In this document: positions 1 through 9,184 of the stretch, one piece after another
Layout: each line of letters opens with the position of its first letter
Numbering within the stretch: position 1 is the first letter of the stretch
Origin: Paenibacillus terricola
Lineage (GTDB): Bacteria; Bacillota; Bacilli; Paenibacillales; Paenibacillaceae
Length of the DNA stretch: 64,000 nucleotides
Assembly (NCBI RefSeq): GCF_014779765.1
Contig: NZ_JACXZA010000007.1
Location: 186,001 to 250,000, forward strand
Reading direction: 5' to 3'
Made by a program: the position numbers and the translations under genes
The notes under the pieces: generated by a model
The model's input: only the letters and a program-made list of their open reading frames with translations
What the model was told of the DNA's origin: nothing
Database searches by the model: none

Positions 1-339
1 CTGCTCGAGCGCAGCCCCCGCTGGGTTCGGCACATCTACGCCCTGCTGCTCATTCTCGTCGGCTGGGTATTGTTCGCCTTCGAACAGATGGAACAGCTCG
101 GCGGTTTCTTACTCGCAATGGTAGGAGGCAACGGCAGCCCGCTGTGGGATGCGAACACCGGCTATCTGTTCTACACGAATGCGATTCTGCTTGTCATACT
201 CGCTATCGCCTCGACGCCGCTGCTAAAGCTGCCGCGGCGCGGCCCCGTTCAGCTGATCTGTTGCTTCGTTCTGTTCGTGCTATCGGTCGCTTACCTCGTG
301 GATGCGACGTTTAATCCATTCTTATACTTCAGGTTCTAA
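1..339 (+). CDS. MBOAT family O-acyltransferase, C-terminal part (window-edge partial)
   Basis: The reading frame is open from base 1, so this is the last 112 residues of a larger gene that starts outside the window. It has three hydrophobic segments, and the GWVLFAFEQ stretch near the start resembles the C-terminal part of AlgI-type membrane-bound O-acyltransferases, which move acetyl groups across the membrane onto exopolysaccharide. The next gene, a DHHW/AlgX-like protein, is the usual partner and begins about 35 bases downstream, which supports the call. The catalytic histidine region lies outside the window and could not be checked. Confidence 0.75.
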   Translation: MLERSPRWVRHIYALLLILVGWVLFAFEQMEQLGGFLLAMVGGNGSPLWDANTGYLFYTNAILLVILAIASTPLLKLPRRGPVQLICCFVLFVLSVAYLVDATFNPFLYFRF

Positions 340-373
340 CTGAATGAGAGAGAAGGGGGAGGTGTTGTCATCT

Positions 374-1540
374 ATGAATAAGGGTCAACGATCCGATCGC
401 ATTCTAGTCGGCGGCTTCGTCTCCGCCCTGCTTGCAGCGGCGGTGCTGTTCCTTGCGCTCCCGATGCAGACCTTCTCAGAGACGGAGAACCGCGTCTTGC
501 AGCGTCCGCCTGAGCTAAGCTGGAGCCATATTTGGAACAAACAATTCTCGCTGGAAGCTGAAGGCTTCGTGACGGACCATTTTCCAATGCGGACGAGCTG
601 GGTGCAGTTGAAGTCGGAGATGGAGCAGCTGCGGCTGCAACAAGAGAACAATGGCATCTACAAAGGAAAAGGCGGCTACTTGTTCGAGAAATTCGAACAG
701 CCGGATGATGCGAAAGCGAAGGAATATGCGGAGGTCGTTCAGCGCTGGGCCGCTATGCATCCTGAAGCAGGCATGACGTTCATGCTGGCGCCAACCTCAA
801 TCGGCATGTATCCAGAGCGGCTGCCTTGGCTGGCGTCCGCCGACTCGCAGCGGGATGTGAATGCGTTCGTGAAGGAGCAGCTCAAGGGGAAGCTGACGTT
901 TCTGAATGGGTTTGATTTTCTGAGTGATGCCACCGATGGTAATCGCCCCATCTATTATCGGACCGATCATCACTGGACGACATACGGCGCCTATCTCGCC
1001 TATTCGGCTTATTCGAAGCAGATGGGCTGGGAACCGCTGCCGGAGTCGGCGTTCAACATCGAGACGGTGACTCGCTCGTTCCTCGGAAGCTATCATACCC
1101 GCAGCCAATTCAGCGGTGTGAAGCCCGACTCGATCGAGGTGTATACGCCGAAGAAGCCGCTGCATACGACCGTGTCGGTTGCCGATGATCGCTCGACGAG
1201 CGAGTCGCTGTATGACACCAGCTTCCTGTCCAAGAAGGACAAATATTCCTACTTTCTTGGCGGCGTTCACGCGCTTATGACGATCAAGACCGAGCTTCCG
1301 GCCGCTGATGTCCAGTTGGATAAACTTCTCGTCATCAAAGACTCGTATGCGCACAGCATGCTTCCTTTTCTAACATCGCATGTGCAAGAGCTGCATGTCA
1401 TCGATATGCGCTATTACAACGGCAATATCAGTCAATACATGAAAGACAACGGCATTCAACAGGTGCTGTTCCTGTTCAATACGGCAACGTTTCTGGAGAG
1501 CTCCGAGCTGCTGAAGCTCGGTACGAAGAGCAGCGTCTAG
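374..1540 (+). CDS. DHHW family (AlgX/AlgJ-like) polysaccharide acetylation protein
   Basis: A 388-residue protein with an N-terminal membrane anchor (about residues 10-32) and an extracytoplasmic SGNH-like domain. The motif TDHHWTTYGAY gives the DHHW family its name and resembles the catalytic Asp-His region of AlgJ/AlgX, which pass acetyl groups from the MBOAT partner to polysaccharide. The ATG at 374 is chosen over the one at 344 because GGGGGAGGTG lies directly upstream. It probably forms one operon with the preceding MBOAT gene. The substrate polymer cannot be told from this window. Confidence 0.8.
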   Translation: MNKGQRSDRILVGGFVSALLAAAVLFLALPMQTFSETENRVLQRPPELSWSHIWNKQFSLEAEGFVTDHFPMRTSWVQLKSEMEQLRLQQENNGIYKGKGGYLFEKFEQPDDAKAKEYAEVVQRWAAMHPEAGMTFMLAPTSIGMYPERLPWLASADSQRDVNAFVKEQLKGKLTFLNGFDFLSDATDGNRPIYYRTDHHWTTYGAYLAYSAYSKQMGWEPLPESAFNIETVTRSFLGSYHTRSQFSGVKPDSIEVYTPKKPLHTTVSVADDRSTSESLYDTSFLSKKDKYSYFLGGVHALMTIKTELPAADVQLDKLLVIKDSYAHSMLPFLTSHVQELHVIDMRYYNGNISQYMKDNGIQQVLFLFNTATFLESSELLKLGTKSSV

Positions 1541-1585
1541 ATCAAGGTCGCAATCGAGCAACATGAATAAACATATATCAACATA

Positions 1586-1636
1586 AAGAAGGAGCTGTCT
1601 CGCCCAACTTGTGGGCTTTCGAGACCGCTCCTTCTT
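1586..1636. terminator. Bidirectional terminator between convergent genes
   Basis: AAGAAGGAGC pairs with GCTCCTTCTT, and an inner TCTCG/CGAGA pair extends the stem. It lies between the DHHW gene and the convergent SDR gene and can serve both. Confidence 0.75.
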
Positions 1637-1679
1637 GGTATAACAATCAATCTAATAATTGCTCTAGTCCGATTGCTTC

Positions 1680-2432
1680 TTACTTCGCCGTCACGCCGCC
1701 ATCTACCGGAAGCTCGATGCCTGTCAGGTAAGAAGCGTCGTCCGACGCGAGGAACAAGACGGCCTTCGCCACTTCAACAGCTTGTCCGACGCGCGGCAGC
1801 GCGGTCTGGGACAGGAACCACTGGAGCATTTGCTCGTTCGTGACGAACTCCTTGCTCATCGGCGTCTCAATAAAGCCCGGATGAACCGAGTTGACGCGGA
1901 TGTTGTCCTTGCCGTAGTCGACAGCCGCTGCCTTGCTCAGCATGCGAACAGCGCCCTTCGATGCCGTATAAGCACCAGCCCCTTGGCTTCCGGTAAGGCC
2001 AGCGATCGACGAGATGTTCACGATCGAACCGCCATTGTTCTGTTGCATATAAGGAACCACGTGCTTCATGCCGAGAAACACGCTGGATAGGTTAATATTC
2101 ATTACTTTGTCCCACTGCTCGACCGTTGTATCCAACATGCCGACTGCGAAAGAAATACCAGCGTTATTGACGAGAATGTCGACTTTGCCATACGCTTCGA
2201 TCGTTGCTGCAACCACGCTGACCCATTGCTCTTCCGAAGCGACGTTGTGGGCGATTGCTGTCGCGACTCCGCCTTCTGCCTCGATCTCCTTCACGACGGC
2301 TTGCACCGCTGCTTCATTGATGTCGGTTGCAACCACCTTCGCGCCTTCGCGCGCAAATAACAGTGCTTCTTCCCGGCCCATACCGCTTCCTGCACCTGTA
2401 ATGATGGCTACTTTATTTGCTAGACGACTCAT
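1680..2432 (-). CDS. SDR family NAD(P)-dependent oxidoreductase
   Basis: A 250-residue classical short-chain dehydrogenase. The N-terminal cofactor motif TGAGSGMG, the NNAG motif, the ISS catalytic serine and the YTASK active-site tyrosine/lysine are all present, and the length is normal for the family. The ATG at 2432 is preferred over the one at 2438 because AAGGAGAG sits seven bases before it and almost touches the first ATG. The gene diverges from a TetR regulator, and repeated TATATCACTAT boxes lie between them, so that regulator probably represses it. The substrate is unknown; the family covers 3-oxoacyl, sugar and steroid reductases. Confidence 0.88.
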   Translation of the reverse strand: MSRLANKVAIITGAGSGMGREEALLFAREGAKVVATDINEAAVQAVVKEIEAEGGVATAIAHNVASEEQWVSVVAATIEAYGKVDILVNNAGISFAVGMLDTTVEQWDKVMNINLSSVFLGMKHVVPYMQQNNGGSIVNISSIAGLTGSQGAGAYTASKGAVRMLSKAAAVDYGKDNIRVNSVHPGFIETPMSKEFVTNEQMLQWFLSQTALPRVGQAVEVAKAVLFLASDDASYLTGIELPVDGGVTAK

Positions 2433-2458
2433 GATCATCTCTCCTTAGAAGCAAAATG

Positions 2459-2497
2459 ATAGTGTATATATCACTATGATACAGACTATATCACTAT
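2459..2497. promoter_or_regulatory. Probable TetR operator (inverted plus direct repeat)
   Basis: ATAGTG-7 bases-CACTAT forms a perfect inverted repeat at 2459-2477. TATATCACTAT occurs at 2467-2477 and again at 2487-2497, exactly 20 bases (about two helical turns) apart. The site sits directly upstream of the SDR gene and opposite the TetR gene. It is an inferred repressor site. Confidence 0.6.
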
Positions 2498-2534
2498 CGC
2501 AAATAGAACGCAACGCATCCTTGCCTAGTAGTAG

Positions 2535-2561
2535 TTGACATCGTTATAATACCCTTATAAT
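2535..2561 (+). promoter_or_regulatory. Candidate sigma-A promoter of the TetR gene
   Basis: A consensus -35 box TTGACA (2535-2540) and -10 box TATAAT (2556-2561) are separated by 15 bases, which is shorter than the ideal 17. They lie 35 bases before the TetR start. Confidence 0.5.
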
Positions 2562-2595
2562 TGATGGCTAATCGATCCACGAAAGGTAACCACGT

Positions 2596-3240
2596 ATGGA
2601 CGCTAAAGAACGGTATGAGAAAGAACGGCAAGACGGCAAACAGCAGCGGCAGCTATCGATTGTAGAAGCGGCGGAGCGCGAGTTTATAAACAGAGGAATC
2701 GAGAAAACATCGATGCAGCATATCGCGGATGCGGCCAATATCGGCATCGCGACGCTGTTCCGGTATTTTCCGAAGAAAGAGAAACTGATCGTTGCGGTGG
2801 CGACTAAGCTGCTGCAGCCGATTCATGATGCCTTCATGACAACTGCGGCGCTGCCAGGCTCTTGCCTGGACAAGCTGGAGCGGCTGTTCGACTTCCTCAT
2901 TCAGGAGCATGACCGCGCCAGCGCCAAATATATGATCGACTTCGACAGCTATGCCGCTCATTCGCTTGAGCCTGTTGAAGATATGGAGACATTCGTTGCG
3001 CTGCATCGACGTATTTCGCAGCATTTTGCCGCCATTGTTCAGTCGGGGATGGAAGACGGCTCGATCCGCCAGGACTTGCAAGTCAAAGAGACGCTGACCA
3101 CGATCATGAATGCCTTCGGGCAGTTCTCCCGACAGCTATCGCTGCAGAACAACATTCTGTTGTTCGAGTCGGACCTCGAGTCACGACCGCAGCTGCTCAT
3201 CCTCAAAGGGATGTTCCTCGACTATGTGAAGAGCAAATAG
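2596..3240 (+). CDS. TetR/AcrR family transcriptional regulator
   Basis: A 214-residue regulator with a canonical N-terminal TetR helix-turn-helix: about residues 19-65, with TSMQHIADAANIG and TLFRYFPKKEKL. The C-terminal ligand/dimer domain is unassigned. GAAAGG lies before the ATG. It is divergent from the SDR gene, and the repeats between them suggest it represses that gene and perhaps itself. The ligand is unknown. Confidence 0.88.
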   Translation: MDAKERYEKERQDGKQQRQLSIVEAAEREFINRGIEKTSMQHIADAANIGIATLFRYFPKKEKLIVAVATKLLQPIHDAFMTTAALPGSCLDKLERLFDFLIQEHDRASAKYMIDFDSYAAHSLEPVEDMETFVALHRRISQHFAAIVQSGMEDGSIRQDLQVKETLTTIMNAFGQFSRQLSLQNNILLFESDLESRPQLLILKGMFLDYVKSK

Positions 3241-3254
3241 ACGGTACTGTCGTA

Positions 3255-3308
3255 CCAAACACAAAGAACGCTTGCCGGACACTGCTGGGAAGCGTTCTTT
3301 GTGTTTGG
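3255..3308 (+). terminator. Long perfect stem terminator after TetR gene
   Basis: CCAAACACAAAGAACGCTT is matched by a perfect 19-base complement at 3290-3308, giving an unusually long stem. No clear T-run follows, so it may act as a transcript-stabilising or rho-assisted end. Confidence 0.6.
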
Positions 3309-3382
3309 CCTTGGAAACATAGTGCCAAGCCGCTAAGCATATACCTGATACGAAGAAGTTATGCAGAATAGGCGGTGACTTT

Positions 3383-5824
3383 ATGCCATTCATCCTTCGT
3401 TTCAGCGGCAACGACACCGGGGCGATTACGTTCACGGGCAATACGCTTGGACTTAGCCGTTCGTCCCAAGAAGGCGTTCCCGGCACCCGCGATTATATCG
3501 GCGCTTTCACATCCATCGATACGAACCTGCAATTCGGCAGCTACCCTGCGGGCACGGTATCCGACTTCAACATGAATAGCGCGAGCGCCATTCTCCGTCT
3601 GCCTGTCGAGAGCGAAGTGCTCTATGCAGAACTGGTATGGGCAGGGACGTACAACGTGACAGGCGGAACGAATAACTATTTCGCTTTTATCGACAAATCG
3701 GTTTCACTGACGACACCGCAGGGGATGACGTTCGCTATTGCGCCGGATCCAGCGACTGCACAAATCTCGCATCGAAACGCAACGGATAACTACCTCCGTT
3801 CCGCGAACGTGACCTCCATCATCCAGCAGAGTGGCGCCGGTACATACACGGTTGGAGGCGTCGTCGGCAATATCGACTTCGGCAACAGCACGGCCAACAG
3901 CTGCGGCTGGGTATTATGCGTCGTTTACAGCGACCCAGACATGCCATTCCGCAATTTGAGCCTCAATGTCGGTATCGTCGAGATCGCGACCGGAAGCGAT
4001 CCTTCCGTCACTACCTCCTTAACCGGCTTCGCCACGCCTATCTCCGGTCCCGTTAGCGGTCGGATGGCTCTCGTCGCACAGGATGGGGATGCTAACAAGG
4101 TAGGCGATCAGGTTGCATTCGGTCCTAACGAGGCCAGCCTGACGGCTCTTAGCGGGCCAAACAACTTCCTTAACAACTTCTTCGCCTCGCAGATTAATAA
4201 TGACAGCGGCAACTTGGATACATCGGGGACGTTCGGGGATCGGAATCAGATCAATGGAGAACCAGGCACGCAGATCGTTGGCGGCAGGCAGAGCTGGGAC
4301 ATTACGAACGTAGACATCTCCGAGACGCTGACGAACAATCAGACGTCCGCCGTCTTCCAGCTTCGGACGACGAACGATGGCTACTCTGTCATTGCGGTCG
4401 GCATCTACATCGATATTAACTCTCCTCGCATTACAGTTGAGAAAGCCGTTGATGCTAGTTCTGCCGAGCTTGGCCAGACGTTGACTTATACGGTCGTCAT
4501 CGGCAATTCGGGCACGGTATCGGCTGATGCGATGTTCCTGCTGGACAGTTTGCCGAACGATACGGCATTCGTCCCTGGCAGCCTTGCAGTCAATGGCGTC
4601 CCGACAGCTGGCGACCCGCTTGCCGGCATTAGCTTGGGATCTCTTGCACCAGGCGAGTCGGTTACGGTAACGTATCAAGCCGTTATCGTCTCGTTCCCGG
4701 AAGTCGGCGTCATTCGGAATGAAGCGCTTGTGGAGTTCCAATACCAGAGCATTGCCGGCGGGGAGATTAACACAGGCGATATTCCGTCCAACGAAGTCAT
4801 TACAACGATTGAGCCGCCGATCTATGAGCTCGCTATAACGAAGACTGTGGATCGAGCTTCCGCGATAGCGGGAGAGACTGTCTTCTATACGATTACAATA
4901 ACGAACTTATCTAATGCTCCGCTCACCAATGTGAATGTCACGGACCCGACGCTTCATTTTGAGCACAATATTCCGCACTTGCCCTCTGACGAGTCCGTCA
5001 CCTTCCGCGTACCGTTCACGATACCGCTGGGCACAACGGGCAACACGACGCTGTTGAATACCGCTATCGCATCATCCGACCAGACTGGCCAAGTGTCGGC
5101 CTCGGCCACCGTCATCGTGCCGCCAGTTCCGAGGCTGGAAGCAACCAAGTCCGCCGATCGAACGACTGCTGCTCCCGGCGATACGATTACGTATACGATC
5201 AAAGCATCCAACACGGGCAACATCCCTCTGACGGGCATCGTACTTACAGACCCGCTTCTTGGCGTTGTTGAGACGATTACCACTCTTGCTCCCGGACAGA
5301 CCGTAACGATCCAGCGCACCTTCGTTGTTCCGTCCGACGCTGCGAATGGCGCCATCATTGGCAACGTTGCAACCGTCGTCTCCGTCGAAGCGCCGCCGAC
5401 CAGTGATTCGAATCAAGTCACCGTTGTCCCGCCGCCGCTTCACGTTACCAAGTCGGCTTCACCTCAAGAGGTTGCTGTAGGCGATCCGATCACATATCGG
5501 ATTGTCATCGCCAACGCGGGACGAGTGGAATTGGTCGATCTGCGTCTAATCGATGTCGTGCAGAAGCCGCTGCAATTCGTGGAAGACAGTGTAAGGGTTA
5601 ACGGCCGCCGTCATCCAGGGGCCAACCCCGAAGAGATTAAGCTGGGTTCGATCGCGCCAGGCGGTGAAATTATCGTTACCTTTCAAGCCATTCCTGAGCA
5701 GATTAACGAAACCGAGAAAGTATCCAATCAAGCAGAGGCGTTATTCCGAGTCGTTGTCTCTGGCCCCGAATTCCGAGAGGAATCGAACCGGGTCGAGGTC
5801 GAGGTGAAGGAAGAAGAGGAATAA
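3383..5824 (+). CDS. DUF11 repeat protein with N-terminal beta-rich domain
   Basis: An 813-residue protein. Residues 1-345 form a beta-rich domain of a kind seen at the front of Bacillales DUF11 proteins. Four DUF11 modules follow, starting near residues 350, 482, 584 and 684. Each opens with a variant of (V/I)T(E/K)(K/T)...DR or SA, followed by PGDxITYTI. DUF11 modules are Ig-like folds common in surface and spore-coat proteins. No signal peptide, membrane helix or sorting motif is visible, and the protein ends in an acidic tail (VEVKEEEE). The start has AGGCGGTG upstream. It is a single gene with its own terminators on both sides. The function is unknown. Confidence 0.8.
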   Translation: MPFILRFSGNDTGAITFTGNTLGLSRSSQEGVPGTRDYIGAFTSIDTNLQFGSYPAGTVSDFNMNSASAILRLPVESEVLYAELVWAGTYNVTGGTNNYFAFIDKSVSLTTPQGMTFAIAPDPATAQISHRNATDNYLRSANVTSIIQQSGAGTYTVGGVVGNIDFGNSTANSCGWVLCVVYSDPDMPFRNLSLNVGIVEIATGSDPSVTTSLTGFATPISGPVSGRMALVAQDGDANKVGDQVAFGPNEASLTALSGPNNFLNNFFASQINNDSGNLDTSGTFGDRNQINGEPGTQIVGGRQSWDITNVDISETLTNNQTSAVFQLRTTNDGYSVIAVGIYIDINSPRITVEKAVDASSAELGQTLTYTVVIGNSGTVSADAMFLLDSLPNDTAFVPGSLAVNGVPTAGDPLAGISLGSLAPGESVTVTYQAVIVSFPEVGVIRNEALVEFQYQSIAGGEINTGDIPSNEVITTIEPPIYELAITKTVDRASAIAGETVFYTITITNLSNAPLTNVNVTDPTLHFEHNIPHLPSDESVTFRVPFTIPLGTTGNTTLLNTAIASSDQTGQVSASATVIVPPVPRLEATKSADRTTAAPGDTITYTIKASNTGNIPLTGIVLTDPLLGVVETITTLAPGQTVTIQRTFVVPSDAANGAIIGNVATVVSVEAPPTSDSNQVTVVPPPLHVTKSASPQEVAVGDPITYRIVIANAGRVELVDLRLIDVVQKPLQFVEDSVRVNGRRHPGANPEEIKLGSIAPGGEIIVTFQAIPEQINETEKVSNQAEALFRVVVSGPEFREESNRVEVEVKEEEE

Positions 5825-5842
5825 AACAAGCATTGTAACGAG

Positions 5843-5881
5843 AAGCCCCTTCGCTTTCCATTAGGAAAACGAAGGGGCTTT
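5843..5881 (+). terminator. Rho-independent terminator after DUF11 gene
   Basis: AAGCCCCTTCG pairs with CGAAGGGGCTT, with an extra TTTCC/GGAAA pair in the loop region, 18 bases after the stop codon. Confidence 0.85.
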
Positions 5882-5970
5882 ATGAATGCTGCAACTTTTC
5901 TAATAGATTCGAGGTATTATAGATGTAATAACATTATTGCATCACTGCAATCGGGATAGGAGGTTGTCCT

Positions 5971-6423
5971 ATGCGCGCAATTATTCAAACGATTGGCATA
6001 CTATTCATAGTTGGCCTTATAGTATCCGCATGGCCAGCCGAGCCTGTTCACGCAAGCTTCATCAGCCGGGTCCAAGATATTTATAACGCACCGGACAAGA
6101 TCAGCGAGATTGAGCAGCAATATAAAGAAGCGAATGAACAGCTGTCCCAGCAACTGGAGGAGTCCAGGAAAGCAGCTGAGGCACTGGCACGCCAACAGGA
6201 AGAGCTTCAGAAGCAGAATCAACAACTAATGGAACAGAACGCCGCTTTGCAGGCGGAAGCCGAGCAGGTGCAGAAGAAGAAGGAAGCTTTTCAACGCAAA
6301 ATGTACACCGGCATCGGTATCGTTGCGGGACTGTTCATTGCCTACTTCCTAGCGATCCGCATCTGGCGGTACCTCTCATGGCGCAGACATCGGCCATTCC
6401 GTGAAGGCGGGATCAGCGGATGA
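5971..6423 (+). CDS. Membrane-anchored coiled-coil protein, function unknown
   Basis: A 150-residue protein with a hydrophobic N-terminus resembling a signal peptide or anchor (about residues 5-28, ending VHASF). A glutamine/glutamate-rich coiled coil follows (about 45-112), then a transmembrane helix (113-133) and a basic C-terminal tail. AGGAGG sits eight bases before the ATG. Its TGA overlaps the ATG of the next gene (ATGA), so the two are translationally coupled and probably work together. No family with a known role was recognised. Confidence 0.75.
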   Translation: MRAIIQTIGILFIVGLIVSAWPAEPVHASFISRVQDIYNAPDKISEIEQQYKEANEQLSQQLEESRKAAEALARQQEELQKQNQQLMEQNAALQAEAEQVQKKKEAFQRKMYTGIGIVAGLFIAYFLAIRIWRYLSWRRHRPFREGGISG

Positions 6424-7109
6424 ACATCGTAACACCCGCACGACTTGGTCATGTGCACATCTCGCTTGAAGAGGCGGACAAGCTGCATCTGCTGCATCCG
6501 AAGTCGGTCGTTGCTTTCCAAGGCTCGCCGCAGCATCGCGAAGACCGGCTGATGAACCTTGCCCGCATCTATCACAAGCGCAAAATGATTCAATCTCAAT
6601 TCCAAGGACCATCCGAGCTCGTAATAGGGCTGCCCGCTGGCTGTTCGCTCGAAGTCGTCGAGATCGACGAGAAGAGCAATCTGCTGTTCGACCTGCGGCA
6701 TGTGATGTTCTTCACCGAGGGCATGACGATGAAGTCTATCGTTCAGAAGCTCAAGAACGCATGGATTACGAAAGAGCTGACCCGCATGCGGTTCACCGGA
6801 CCCGGGCGGCTCGGCATCATCACATCGGGCGACATGATGACGATTCAGCTTCAACCGGACAAGCCGCTGTTCGTGGAGGCGGGCGCTTTGATCTCGTACC
6901 CAGGCACGGCTTCGATCCGGCTGTCGGTGTACGGCAATAAGCTGGCCAGCCAGCATATGAACGTGCAGTGGGAGCTGCGGGGCAGCGGCCCTGTGCTTAT
7001 CCAGACCGGTTCGCGCGACGCCGAGCTTGAAGCTCAGCTGCAGGACGGCGGCTTGATCAAACGCATTCTGCGCGAGGTGCTTCCGTTCGGGAGCGTGTAT
7101 ATCAAGTAA
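6420..7109 (+). CDS. AIM24 family protein
   Basis: A 229-residue soluble beta-rich protein. The second half carries the features I associate with AIM24 (DUF124) proteins: GRLGIITSGDMMTIQL, then KPLFVEAGALISYPG, with regularly spaced glycines. The family is widespread; its mitochondrial member affects cristae, while the bacterial role is unclear. The start overlaps the stop of the membrane coiled-coil gene by four bases, so the pair may form a membrane complex. A strong terminator follows. Confidence 0.65.
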   Translation: MNIVTPARLGHVHISLEEADKLHLLHPKSVVAFQGSPQHREDRLMNLARIYHKRKMIQSQFQGPSELVIGLPAGCSLEVVEIDEKSNLLFDLRHVMFFTEGMTMKSIVQKLKNAWITKELTRMRFTGPGRLGIITSGDMMTIQLQPDKPLFVEAGALISYPGTASIRLSVYGNKLASQHMNVQWELRGSGPVLIQTGSRDAELEAQLQDGGLIKRILREVLPFGSVYIK

Positions 7110-7121
7110 AGCATCTCCTGC

Positions 7122-7168
7122 AACATGAAGAGGACTCTAACCCACTGGGTTAGAATCCTCTTCATGTT
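7122..7168. terminator. Terminator between convergent genes
   Basis: AACATGAAGAGGA pairs with TCCTCTTCATGTT, extended inward by CTAACCCA/TGGGTTAG. It separates the AIM24 gene from the convergent lipoprotein gene. Confidence 0.8.
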
Positions 7169-7306
7169 GGCTTGGCTGCTGCGCGGACGATGAATGCGAT
7201 TCTACCCCGCATATGCGCAGCCCGATCCGACATTAACCGATGCGATTATGTCAAGATCGGTAGGTGTGCTGAGCAAGGAGTTGCGTTACGCCACGTCTAA
7301 TTTCGT

Positions 7307-9046
7307 TCACCCTATAAAATCCGCGTTTTTCCCTTCCGTCGAATGCCAGACTACGACTTGCCCCACTGGCGTCCATGCCATAAGCGCGCCGGAACCAAGC
7401 AGGATGACCTTCTTTTCTTGCAGATCAATTAGGCAGCTCCCTATGCCGTCAGCCACAAACACAGCATAGTACCTTCCTTCTCTGTCTCCTGGCTTCTGCA
7501 ATACTCGGATGATCGACGTATCTTCCCGCTTCCCGATTTTCTCTTCGAGAAGCTGACGCGCATCTTCAGGCAGCTTCACATTGTCCGCCTTGGATAGCAG
7601 TCCCTTCTTGTAATCATATTGGATGGTTTCTCGCTTCGCGTTAATCCACGGTACTTCGATCGTGCTGTTATTCGTCCATCTGACAGGGTATATAAAATGA
7701 AAACCATCGCTATGCCCCGTGCTCGCTGCCTTCGCGAACTTCGAAACGACCTTGCCCTTGGCATCGATCACGATGAGATCGGCTGCTGCTCCTAGATGCT
7801 CGACATCGACAAGGATAGCAACATGCTTACCGTCTGGAGAAGAAGCAATCCCGTAAATCGGTCGATCTGACATGTAGATAGGCTGTTTCGTTCCTTCTTC
7901 CGGGTTCACTTTATATATCGTCTGGAGTCCCTGCGCCACATAGAGGTTGGCATGGTCATCCGAGTAGGAATAGATTGTATTAATACCATACTCGCTATTG
8001 TACTTACCGGTGTCTTGGCTGATTGGCCAGTCTCGAATAGTGACGTCCTCAATCTCGCCTTCTTCCTCAAGCGGAAGCCGATACACGGAGTTGTCTTGGT
8101 TATAAATCATTAGCTCCCGCTCATTACCATCTTCATTGCGAGAGGGCTCAATGAACCGTGCCGAGTCGAAACCATGCTCGTGAACGACTGCTCCTGTTGT
8201 ATCCAGCCAGCGCAGCCCGCTCCACGCAAGGCCCAGATGGATCGTTATCAATAACTCGCCATCCTCCTGCAGACGAGCACGGAACTGGTGCCCGTCCACT
8301 GACTTAGCCCCCTCCACTTTGAACCGAACCACCACCCCTTGAGGAGGATCAGGAAACTGTACGACCATCCGGCGTGGATCAGTCGCTTGAATCGTAAATT
8401 TCACCTGCGGGTTGTCCTGCCCTGAATTGACCATCAGCGTGGACGCGATCGACGCTTCAACCGATTGCTGATCGATATCCCGATTGGCGATGAGTATCAC
8501 CCTATCACTGTCCTCATCAGGGATGGCAGCTATCTCTGGCTCGTTATGATTCGTCCGAGCATCCATCAGAAGCTGAAACCAAGCCGTTGGTACAAGCCAG
8601 GCCTTTGTTCCTTCTCCGTTGCGGGGCATATCATAGAGCTTAATGCTCTCCGTTAGAGCATTCGTTCTGCTTAAATCATTAATCGCGTAAGTAAGTTTCT
8701 CTTCACCGCTGACCAGCGTTATTCTGTACAGAGTACCCTTCGGTTCAGGGTCCCCTATATACGACGGCTGCGCGTCCCTCATTCCCTGCAGCAATTGCTG
8801 GATGACTTCAGGATCCTTGTGTTCCACAAGCACCTTCGCGCCAGATTCATCTTGCAGCTCGACGAGCTCGGTATTGTCCGATAGAGGCATGTTGGTCGGT
8901 AGGTTATTGTGAGTGACAGATTCCTGCTTATCGGTTATATCAGGTGTCTTGTCATCGACTGTCGTCACCTCGCTGCATGCTTGCAGCACCAGCGTGAGGA
9001 TGATCATGATCGTAAAGACTGCCATTCCGCCTCGAACTCTTATCAT
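7307..9046 (-). CDS. Secreted lipoprotein with propeller-like repeats, function unknown
   Basis: A 579-residue predicted lipoprotein. The signal sequence ends in the lipobox LVLQAC near residue 24. The middle of the protein has charged beta-rich regions. The C-terminal third has TolB/WD-like blocks (IYGIASSPDGKHVAIL, then PVRWTNNSTIEV), suggesting a beta-propeller on the outer face of the membrane. The only ribosome binding signal is a run of eight G bases (C8 at 9059-9066 on the + strand) followed by TG. The homopolymer could make expression variable. No enzymatic motif was recognised. Confidence 0.7.
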   Translation of the reverse strand: MIRVRGGMAVFTIMIILTLVLQACSEVTTVDDKTPDITDKQESVTHNNLPTNMPLSDNTELVELQDESGAKVLVEHKDPEVIQQLLQGMRDAQPSYIGDPEPKGTLYRITLVSGEEKLTYAINDLSRTNALTESIKLYDMPRNGEGTKAWLVPTAWFQLLMDARTNHNEPEIAAIPDEDSDRVILIANRDIDQQSVEASIASTLMVNSGQDNPQVKFTIQATDPRRMVVQFPDPPQGVVVRFKVEGAKSVDGHQFRARLQEDGELLITIHLGLAWSGLRWLDTTGAVVHEHGFDSARFIEPSRNEDGNERELMIYNQDNSVYRLPLEEEGEIEDVTIRDWPISQDTGKYNSEYGINTIYSYSDDHANLYVAQGLQTIYKVNPEEGTKQPIYMSDRPIYGIASSPDGKHVAILVDVEHLGAAADLIVIDAKGKVVSKFAKAASTGHSDGFHFIYPVRWTNNSTIEVPWINAKRETIQYDYKKGLLSKADNVKLPEDARQLLEEKIGKREDTSIIRVLQKPGDREGRYYAVFVADGIGSCLIDLQEKKVILLGSGALMAWTPVGQVVVWHSTEGKNADFIG

Positions 9047-9144
9047 CGGAATCGAACACCCCCCCCGCTGCTAATTCATACAATTTTTACTAATTAATTA
9101 AACGAGACTTCCACACCGAAAGTTACGATTGGTTAAAATAAAAA

Positions 9145-9171
9145 AACGCGAAGGCATTTACGCCCCGCGTT
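9145..9171 (-). terminator. Terminator after VOC gene
   Basis: On the minus strand, ACGCG-GGGC pairs with GCCTTCGCGT and runs into seven T bases, a few bases beyond the VOC stop codon. Confidence 0.75.
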
Positions 9172-9184
9172 CATTCTTGTTCAC

